From CAYNTC01 sp964432925 (GTDB lineage Bacteria; Planctomycetota; Phycisphaerae; Sedimentisphaerales; Anaerobacaceae), in assembly GCA_964432925.1 (NCBI GenBank), contig CAYSPM010000039.1, positions 1 through 19,491 on the forward strand: a stretch of DNA of 19,491 bases, in the 5' to 3' direction. Each line of letters opens with the position of its first letter. Position 1 is the first letter of the stretch. The notes under the pieces were generated by a model that saw only the letters and a list, made by a program, of their open reading frames with translations, was not told the origin of the DNA and did no database searches. The position numbers and the translations under genes are program-made. Shown in pieces: positions 13,636 through 19,491 of this stretch.

Positions 13636-14490
13636 CTAAGAGAGCTCACCAACTTGATATACCCACGAGATTTCAGAATTAGGTCCTCTTTCAACATCTT
13701 CGAAATCAAGCTTCGTTTGAATTAGCTTTACCCCAACCTTTCCAAAAATTAGGCCTGCACCTACCAACATACCTAAGACAGGGTGACCTGCATATGTGAA
13801 GCTTCCAACTATACCAGATGCGCCAGCTAAGTGTTTAGCGTCCAATGTTTCTTCAATAGTACCAATTACAGTTTTTATGCCATGTTTCTTTATTGCCCAC
13901 TCATAATCCTCCAGTTTCATAGCTATATCATCTTGAATAAACGCTCGTGATTTCCCAACCATATCTTTATCAAGCCAGTGAAGCAAACGTCTATATTTTT
14001 GCTTATTTTCGTTATCTTTACGAAATTCTATTACTTGTTCCCATGTTAATTGTTTTTCATCGACAATATCAAGATTAGACAATGTGGTCACAATAATTTC
14101 ACGGTCTCCTGGTTGGTACATCCTGTTCCTTTGTTCAATAAAATCAAAGATCGGAAACATATAAATACGATGTCTTTTTGAAAAACTTTTAGCAATATCT
14201 CTAAACGTTGCAGCTAGGCCGTAATCTGTACCGGCCCGAAGCATTTCTAATTTCTTTTCTTCAGGGCCAACCATTGCGACAATAGGAGCTCTACCGGTTT
14301 TTATATTGTAATCCGCTGCCAATCCTTTTCCACTTACCTCTGCTTGGGTTCCACCCCAGCACCTGATAGACCGAGGAACAATACCATCTGACGCTCCCCA
14401 TACCCGATCATAACATAGAGCCGCTGTTTTGGGTTTAAGAGCAATCGCAGCAGTCTCAACTTCTGAAGGCAATAAAAGTCTTTCTTCCAT
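13636..14490 (-). CDS. Unrecognised 284-residue protein with a C-terminal Gly-rich hydrophobic segment
   Basis: I do not recognise the family. The N-terminal third contains AALCYDRVWG and VPRSIRCWGG, looking like a small alpha/beta domain. The middle (about 130-215) is strongly charged and helical, with EQVIEFRKDNENKQKYRRLL, HWLDKDMVGK and KLEDYEWAIKKHGIKTV. Residues about 225-262 are Gly/Ala-rich and hydrophobic (LAGASGIVGSF, GHPVLGMLVGAGLIFGKVGV), compatible with a membrane-interacting hairpin. The protein ends with a polar segment containing DFEDVERGPNSEI. It starts 27 nt after the aconitase stop, with no strong Shine-Dalgarno. It appears AT-richer than the flanking housekeeping genes and lies inside the inverted-repeat bracket with the S23 gene. 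A cassette-borne accessory gene is likely; any defence role would be speculation. Confidence 0.75.
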   Translation of the reverse strand: MEERLLLPSEVETAAIALKPKTAALCYDRVWGASDGIVPRSIRCWGGTQAEVSGKGLAADYNIKTGRAPIVAMVGPEEKKLEMLRAGTDYGLAATFRDIAKSFSKRHRIYMFPIFDFIEQRNRMYQPGDREIIVTTLSNLDIVDEKQLTWEQVIEFRKDNENKQKYRRLLHWLDKDMVGKSRAFIQDDIAMKLEDYEWAIKKHGIKTVIGTIEETLDAKHLAGASGIVGSFTYAGHPVLGMLVGAGLIFGKVGVKLIQTKLDFEDVERGPNSEISWVYQVGELS

Positions 14491-14517
14491 TTCGCAAGAA
14501 TACTTCCCGTTTCCCTT

Positions 14518-16560
14518 TTAATTTTTCCCTTTTCTACTCTGTGCCTCTGTGCCTTTGCTCCTCTGTGCCTCTGTGCCTTTGCTCCTCTGTGCCTTTGCTC
14601 CTTTTTGTGTGTAGTTCAAGAGCCCGCTCGAGAGCAAAATATCCCTTTCTCTATCAGACAGCTCAAGCCTGCCTACAAATTCAAAAGAGTTAGTCGTATC
14701 AGCTATTTTTATTTCATTACTATTTTTTATTGCTTTTAGCAGGTTCTCGATGATCAGTTCATCATCAGCCTTGATCTTGTCATAATCAGCCGGCTCAGCA
14801 AACTCTATAGGAACAATGCAAAAATTGATCAAATTCGCTTTGTGAATTCGCTCAATGCTTTTTGCGATAACTGCCCGAATTCCAAGATTCATTGGACAAA
14901 GTGCGGCATGTTCCCGAGACGAGCCTTGGCCGTAACTTTCGCCTGCAACGACGATGCCGGCAATATTGCTTTTCTTCAGCTTCAGAGCTCGGTCAGCAAA
15001 GGTTGGCTTGCCCTGCTCGTTAAAGCTATTGAAAACCACCTTTGCGTATTCAGGCACATTAGAGCGCAATTTCAAATAAGTACCCGCCGGCATAATATGG
15101 TCGGTCGTTATTTTGTCACCACACTTAATCAAGACTTTACCATTTAATTTTTTTGGCAGTGGCGGCGGTGGTTCAGGCACAACGATACTCTGGCCGCGAA
15201 TAACTTCTACCCTGGCAGCTTCTTGTTCACTCAATGGCGGCTCGATCATATTGTCATTGATAATGAACTCATGCGGCATCTCTATTCTCGGGTATTCTAT
15301 CCCAAGCAATCGTGGCAAATCACGTGGGTCGGTAATCCTGCCGGTAAGAGCCGAGGCAACCGCTGTCTCAGAGCTGACAAGATATACTTGATCGCCAGGT
15401 GTCCCACTTCGGCCGGCAAAATTCCTATTAAATGTGCGAAGACTAATTACTCCTTCTGCCGGTGAAAAACCCTGGCCTATACAAGGCCCACAAGCCGACT
15501 CTAAAATCCTGGCACCTGCTGAAATCATATCCGCCAGTTCACCATTGTCCGCAAGCATGTTCAAAACTTCTCTGCTACCCGGAGCTATACCTAATTCGAC
15601 GGTGCTATCGATACGTCTGCCCTGCAGCACTTGTGCGACCATCATCAGGTCTGCATAGCTCGAATTGGTACAACTGCCAATAGCTACCTGCCCGATCTCA
15701 GCTCCGGCAATATCTTTAACACACTTGACGTTATCCGGCGACGATGGACACGCAGCTATCGGCTCAAGCTCAGCCATGTTTATCTCGATAACACGGTCGT
15801 ATTTAGCACCCGCATCAGCGACCAATGGCCGATAGTCCTGTGCGCGTTTTTGGGCGGTAAGAAAGTTCTTGGTTTGCTCGTCGCTGGGGAAGATGCTGGT
15901 GGTAACACCCAGCTCAGCACCCATATTGGTTATCGTTGCCCGCTGGGGCACAGTGAGTTGCTCAACACCTTTGCCGAAATATTCAACCGCCCAGCCGACA
16001 TTACCTTTTGTTGTAAGAATGCTCAGGAGCTTGAAAATGACATCCTTGGCGGCCACCCAGTCATCGAGTTTGCCGATAAGTTTTACGCCCAGCACTTTCG
16101 GGCATCGCAGATAAAACGGCTCGCCTGCCATCGCCACCGCTACATCCAAGCCGCCGGCCCCGATTGCCAGCATTCCAATACCGCCAGCGGTCGGCGTATG
16201 TGAATCACTGCCTAATAGCGTGGCACCAGGTCTGCCAAACCTCTCAATATGGACCTGATGACAAATACCATTGCCCGCACGCGAGTGATAAACGCCGCAC
16301 TTTGCAGCTATTGTTTGCAGGTACAAGTGGTCATTATGATTTTCCGGCCCGAAGCCGGCCATGTTGTGGTCAATATAGCTCACCGACAGTTCGGTCTTAA
16401 CTCGGCTTGCTCCCATCGACTCGTATAGCAAAAATGCAGTCGTTCCGGTAGCATCTTGCGTGAGCGTTTGATCAATCCGAATGCCAATCTGCTCACCGGC
16501 AGCGAGTTTGCCGTTAACAAGGTGCTCAGCAATTATTTTATAAACAAGTGTTTGTCCCAA
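14518..16560 (-). CDS. Aconitate hydratase, Aquifex/TIGR01342 type, with a repeat-encoded C-terminal tail
   Basis: Aconitase isomerises citrate to isocitrate through a [4Fe-4S] cluster in the cytoplasm. The 680-residue protein has cluster ligands Cys297 (GSCTNS), Cys357 and Cys360 (ACGPCIGQG). The N-terminal part carries DQTLTQDATG and GSDSHTPTAGGIGM; the swivelling domain has GDKITTDHIMPAGTYL and GESYGQGSSREHAA. This is the compact form of about 650 residues rather than the AcnA or AcnB form. I use TTG 16560: AGGAG (16569-16573) sits 8 nt before it, and the resulting MGQTLVYKIIAEHLVNG matches the family start, unlike a TTG 21 nt upstream. The last 29 residues (QKGAKAQRSKGTEAQ...) come from a 24-nt tandem repeat and replace the expected end near GLLNY. 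Confidence 0.95.
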   Translation of the reverse strand: MGQTLVYKIIAEHLVNGKLAAGEQIGIRIDQTLTQDATGTTAFLLYESMGASRVKTELSVSYIDHNMAGFGPENHNDHLYLQTIAAKCGVYHSRAGNGICHQVHIERFGRPGATLLGSDSHTPTAGGIGMLAIGAGGLDVAVAMAGEPFYLRCPKVLGVKLIGKLDDWVAAKDVIFKLLSILTTKGNVGWAVEYFGKGVEQLTVPQRATITNMGAELGVTTSIFPSDEQTKNFLTAQKRAQDYRPLVADAGAKYDRVIEINMAELEPIAACPSSPDNVKCVKDIAGAEIGQVAIGSCTNSSYADLMMVAQVLQGRRIDSTVELGIAPGSREVLNMLADNGELADMISAGARILESACGPCIGQGFSPAEGVISLRTFNRNFAGRSGTPGDQVYLVSSETAVASALTGRITDPRDLPRLLGIEYPRIEMPHEFIINDNMIEPPLSEQEAARVEVIRGQSIVVPEPPPPLPKKLNGKVLIKCGDKITTDHIMPAGTYLKLRSNVPEYAKVVFNSFNEQGKPTFADRALKLKKSNIAGIVVAGESYGQGSSREHAALCPMNLGIRAVIAKSIERIHKANLINFCIVPIEFAEPADYDKIKADDELIIENLLKAIKNSNEIKIADTTNSFEFVGRLELSDRERDILLSSGLLNYTQKGAKAQRSKGTEAQRSKGTEAQSRKGKN
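14537..14605 (-). repeat. 24-nt tandem repeat at the aconitase 3' end (right inverted copy)
   Basis: Two full 24-nt units (14537-14560 and 14561-14584, identical) are followed by a 16-nt unit lacking 8 nt (14585-14600). On the - strand the unit reads as AAAGGCACAGAGG plus variations. It is translated as repeats of KGTEAQRS. The motif is the inverse of the copy at 13149-13169. Confidence 0.9.
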
Positions 16561-16667
16561 TTTTCGCACTCCTAAGTACAAATGAAACTACACTTTAACA
16601 TAAACAGCAGGCAAAGCAAATACTACAAACGAGGAATTTCACTGACTCACGAACAAGTCTTATGTAC

Positions 16668-16704
16668 AAAAAAAACGGCCTTGTGTGATTGAACACAAGG
16701 CCGT
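16668..16704 (-). terminator. Rho-independent terminator downstream of the first pseudopilin gene
   Basis: ACGGCCTTGTGT (16675-16686) and ACACAAGGCCGT (16693-16704) form a perfect 12-bp stem with a 6-nt loop. On the - strand the hairpin is followed by eight T residues (16675-16668, the last pairing base included). It ends the pseudopilin transcript about 150 nt after its stop. The intervening 16705-16855 holds nothing recognised. Confidence 0.9.
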
Positions 16705-16855
16705 CCATAAACAATCTTGCAGGGACTATCTCAATCAACTCTAATTAGAACACACCATGTACAATATAATTATACGCTCGCCGGTGCGGCAGGTCACCAA
16801 TCGCGTACAATCACACCCACCTGGCCAACGTAGTATTGCTCCGAGTCTTTCACTT

Positions 16856-17791
16856 TTAGTGTCTGACCGTCCCTTCTACATCGTGTACCAGGAACGAGTC
16901 CTTCCTGCAGCCGGGCAAACTTTGAAAGGCAATTGGTCCCTCGCCTATAGGTGAACCTACTTGACTGCCCGATATAACATAAGTATAAATGTTATCATCC
17001 TCAACGCCACAGTAAGCCCGTTTCTCAAAATTCACGTGACTATCCAGGAACAATACATTTTGACCATCCTCTTGATGAGCATTTGCATTGCCATAGCGGG
17101 CCTGGTCCTGCGTGCCGTTGTACGGGTTCATGTCCGGCGTGAATGGGCCACCATCAGTAGTTGACCCTCGGAAAGGTTTGGCCTCAGCAGCCGGCGATTC
17201 AATCCAGGGATTTCGGTCTGCTGCGACTGCCAGACCCGGTTCACTGGAGGTTGTCAAAGAATACTGGCTGTACGGATGATGGTACGCGTAGCTACAATGG
17301 GTCGTTGCCGGATCACCCGCAGAACGACCACTACCTCCAAAATCCCAGGCATCAATGAGTTCTTCGCATTCGGAATTGCGGTTCTGATAGTCAACGAGCT
17401 TAAACTCCGTAGTACCGGCGTCACCCTTACAGATAAACGACTTGGGCGTCACTTCGGCGTACTTTACCAAAAGATAAAAGCTGGAGGAAACTGTTGCGGT
17501 ACCGCCGGTACCATCTGTAGATAAGCTATATGCTGTGAACCTGTCTTCGGCATCCCACGTTACCGTTCCGCCCCAATCCGTGTCCCTGCCGCCTGCCCGG
17601 GGAAGCTCATCATCGTAGTCATTAGCGTAGATCAGCATCGCCTTTCCGATGCCTGAGAGGTTCGTACCGCAGACCATTCTAAAGGCAATCTGCCGGACCC
17701 TCGACAATGCGGGCATAAGGATGCCCATCAGCAGAGCTATGATCGCGATAACGACCAAAAGCTCAACCAGTGTGAAGCCTTTGCGTTCCAT
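16856..17791 (-). CDS. Pseudopilin-like protein with prepilin-type N-terminal cleavage/methylation domain (copy 1)
   Basis: A 311-residue secreted or pilus-associated protein. MERKG is the leader cut by prepilin peptidase after Gly5. FTLVELLVVIAIIALLMGIL follows, with Glu at mature position 5 and the hydrophobic helix. A large globular part comes next, including NLSGIGKAMLIYANDYDDELPRAGG, several cysteines, and near the end AHQEDGQNVLFLDSHVNFEKR, a variant of the H-x9-DG motif of planctomycete pseudopilins. These proteins are abundant in Planctomycetota; their exact role (type II secretion, surface appendage) is not settled. GAAAGGG (17799-17805) lies 7 nt before the ATG. A second copy of about 90% identity lies upstream. 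The C-terminal ~20 residues differ between copies. Confidence 0.92.
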   Translation of the reverse strand: MERKGFTLVELLVVIAIIALLMGILMPALSRVRQIAFRMVCGTNLSGIGKAMLIYANDYDDELPRAGGRDTDWGGTVTWDAEDRFTAYSLSTDGTGGTATVSSSFYLLVKYAEVTPKSFICKGDAGTTEFKLVDYQNRNSECEELIDAWDFGGSGRSAGDPATTHCSYAYHHPYSQYSLTTSSEPGLAVAADRNPWIESPAAEAKPFRGSTTDGGPFTPDMNPYNGTQDQARYGNANAHQEDGQNVLFLDSHVNFEKRAYCGVEDDNIYTYVISGSQVGSPIGEGPIAFQSLPGCRKDSFLVHDVEGTVRH

Positions 17792-17896
17792 TTTTCTGCC
17801 CTTTCAGTGTTTCAAGATTTGCGGTTCCGGCTGTCCTCAGGTACGATTAAGCTCAATTTTGATAAATAAGTGCGATTGCATGACTGCAAGCTACTC

Positions 17897-17913
17897 GGAC
17901 CGGTGCCCGGTCC
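17897..17913 (-). promoter_or_regulatory. Perfect 7-bp hairpin in the pseudopilin leader
   Basis: GGACCGG and CCGGTCC are separated by 3 nt, about 105 nt before the pseudopilin ATG. No T-run follows on either strand, so it is not an obvious terminator. It could be a leader RNA structure or a protein-binding palindrome. Confidence 0.4.
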
Positions 17914-18529
17914 AAAACGACAGTCCCTGCCACAAAACAATCCAAAACGCCATACACTGCTTTTCCCGCAAATCCTATCAGTTAGTCATGTTCACCTGAG
18001 AACCGCCGGTAAGAACAAATCGGCGCAAACCGACTTTATCTAATTACAGGCAATTCAAGCAGTACCGGCTGTGATCAAAATCTATGTCGCCCAAGAATGC
18101 ACTTCAAGCACGTAAAGCTCACGTCTCTTAGGCAGGCAGACTCAAAATGAAATGGAGATTGATATGATAACGACTTAGACTATAATGTTGCTTTCAAGCC
18201 CACCTATACTTGCTATCAGCGCCGGCACAAACCTAACTCACGTAGAGATAGGCCCATTATAAAGCCTTGATTGTCAAAGAGCCGTGTTGTTACGGCAGAT
18301 AGGCTCATAAAAGGAATGAATACTACTATGACATATAAGAGCAATTCAGATTATAATTAGTCGCACAAACCTACCTGTCCAACAACACAAATATCTACAT
18401 TAGCCATCATTTGTTAAGAACAATCTCATTCGCTCTGCAAAAAGTTTTCTAACAATCCTGTCCTATAGTTACTACGTTATTTCTTATTCCTTGGTTCACA
18501 CAGGCCTGTGCCTCGTAAAACCAAAGCCG

Positions 18530-18573
18530 TAAGAAAAGAAAGCGGCCCCATGCCCCACCGCACAAGGCCGCTT
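18530..18573 (-). terminator. Probable terminator downstream of the second pseudopilin gene
   Basis: AAGCGGCC (18540-18547) pairs with GGCCGCTT (18566-18573) around an 18-nt loop. On the - strand the stem is followed by a T-rich CTTTTCTT stretch. It lies 35 nt after the copy-2 stop. It shares the CACAAGGCCG core with the copy-1 terminator. Confidence 0.7.
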
Positions 18574-18607
18574 ACAAGACACATTCATAGACGACTTCTC
18601 CGTCGGC

Positions 18608-19491
18608 TTACCGTCTGGTCGCTGTCGTCGCCTCGGCATCGTGTACCACGAGCGAGTCCTTCCTGCAGCCGGGCAAACTTTGAAAGGCAATTGGTCCCTC
18701 GCCTATGGGTGAGCCTACCTGGCTGCCCGATATAACATACGTGTAAATGTTATCGTCCTCAACGCTACAGTAAGCCCGTTTCTCAAAACTCACGTGACTA
18801 TCCAGGAACAATACATTTTGACCGTCCTCTTGATGAGCATTTGCATTGCCATAGCGGGCCTGGTCCGCCGTGCCGTTGTATGGGGTCATGTCCGGCGTGA
18901 ATGGGCCACCATCAGCAGCTGACCCTCTAAAAGGTTTGGCATCAGCAGCCGGCGATTCAATCCAGGGATTTCGGTCTGCTGCGACTGCCATACCCGGTTC
19001 GCTGGAAGTTGTCAAAGAATACTGGCTGTACGGATGATGGTACGCGTAGCTACAATGGGTCGTTGCCGGATCACCCGGCTGACCTCCGAAATCCCAGGCA
19101 TCGATGAGCTCTTCGCATTCGGCATTGCGGTTAGGATAGTCAACGAGCTTGAACTCGTTCGTCCCTGCGTCACCCTTACAGATAAACGACTTGGGCGTTA
19201 CCTCCGCATACTTTACCAGAAGATAAAAGCTGGAGGTTACTGTTGCGGTACCGCTGGTACCATCTGCAGATAAGCTATATGCTGTGAACCTGTCAGCAGC
19301 ATCCCACGTTACCGGTCCACCCCACTCTGTGTCCCTACCACCTGCCCGGGGAAGCTCATCATCGTAGTCATTGGCGTAGATCAGCATTGCCTTTCCGATA
19401 CCTGAGAGGTTCGTCCCGCAGGTCATTCTAAAGGCAATCTGCCTGACCCTCGACAGTGCAGGCATAAGTATGCCCATCAGCAGAGCTATGA
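18608..19491 (-). CDS. Pseudopilin-like protein, copy 2, cut by the window end
   Basis: The frame continues to the window edge, where IALLMGILMPALSRVRQIAF is visible. Only the leader and the first residues of the hydrophobic helix are missing. The protein is nearly the same as copy 1 from MGILMPAL through SLPGCRKDS, with about two dozen scattered substitutions and a 3-codon deletion (copy 1 FGGSGRSAGDP, copy 2 FGGQPGDP). The motif AHQEDGQNVLFLDSHVSFEKR is retained. The last residues (VVHDAEATTATRR) differ from copy 1. The substitutions are spread over the body rather than clustered, as expected for an older duplication kept under selection. Whether more copies follow outside the window cannot be seen. 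Confidence 0.93.
   Translation of the reverse strand, partial: IALLMGILMPALSRVRQIAFRMTCGTNLSGIGKAMLIYANDYDDELPRAGGRDTEWGGPVTWDAADRFTAYSLSADGTSGTATVTSSFYLLVKYAEVTPKSFICKGDAGTNEFKLVDYPNRNAECEELIDAWDFGGQPGDPATTHCSYAYHHPYSQYSLTTSSEPGMAVAADRNPWIESPAADAKPFRGSAADGGPFTPDMTPYNGTADQARYGNANAHQEDGQNVLFLDSHVSFEKRAYCSVEDDNIYTYVISGSQVGSPIGEGPIAFQSLPGCRKDSLVVHDAEATTATRR

Larger units (their letters stand above)
17792..18607. other. 816-bp non-coding spacer between the two pseudopilin genes
   Basis: No convincing gene is seen on either strand. The segment nearest the copy-1 start (its 5' leader on the - strand) holds hairpins at 17876-17889 (TTGCA/TGCAA) and 17897-17913 (GGACCGG/CCGGTCC). The far end holds the copy-2 terminator. 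TATAAT-like boxes exist (for example 18256-18261 on the - strand) but none has a well-spaced -35. Confidence 0.6.

Noticed and set aside
13170..14490. A diversity-generating retroelement suggested by the Avd-like four-helix protein
   Set aside because: No reverse transcriptase, template repeat or variable repeat is present; the SIPSNIAEGYGR signature fits the S23-type family.
14537..14605. The tandem repeat as a CRISPR array
   Set aside because: Units are directly adjacent with no spacers, and the sequence is translated as part of aconitase.
17792..18607. tRNA or other standard RNA genes in the long spacer
   Set aside because: No acceptor/T-arm pattern (GGTTCRA-type) with matching stems was found on either strand.

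Overview
This window looks like a contig from the draft genome of an uncultured Planctomycetota bacterium, most likely of class Phycisphaerae (Sedimentisphaerales-like). The case rests on two long pseudopilin-like proteins with the LSGIGKAMLIYANDYDDELP pattern, a zinc-ribbon plus multi-pass membrane protein, an Aquifex-type aconitase, moderate GC content, and many alternative GTG/TTG starts. The lineage is inferred from protein style; no rRNA gene is present. Two blocks of exactly 100 N (7433-7532 and 9249-9348) are scaffold placeholders of unknown true length. Both fall inside genes.

Left part, + strand (1-3814): the 3' part of gltX (glutamyl-tRNA synthetase) is followed directly by a PfkB-family sugar kinase (stop and start adjacent, likely co-transcribed). 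Then comes a protein in which a degenerate Hsp70 ATPase domain is joined to a C-terminal J domain with no substrate-binding domain. Next, on the - strand (3906-4582), is a HEPN/MNT pair of toxin-antitoxin type with its own recognisable promoter.

Middle (4845-10121, + strand): thpR, recA and alaS form a housekeeping cluster in which no recX lies between recA and alaS. After it lie a relic of a membrane-protein gene and an intact paralog (zinc ribbon plus about six membrane segments) interrupted by the second gap.

Right part (10126-16560, all - strand; transcription runs from high to low coordinates): aconitase, an unrecognised 284-residue protein, an S23-type four-helix-bundle protein, a LOG/TIGR00725-type protein, an exported hypothetical protein and hisD. 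Repeats are concentrated here. They are a 104-bp multi-hairpin element in the hisD leader, a 96-bp palindromic MITE-like element, and a CAAAGGCACAGAGG-type repeat. The last occurs in inverted orientation on both sides of the S23/284-residue gene pair and also encodes the aconitase C-terminus.

Right end (16856-19491, - strand): two tandem, roughly 90% identical pseudopilin genes, each followed by a hairpin terminator and separated by an 816-bp non-coding spacer; the second copy runs off the window.

The strongest candidates for unusual biology are the Hsp70-J fusion, the XRE-like insertion in GluRS, the structured hisD leader element, and the repeat-bounded two-gene cassette.
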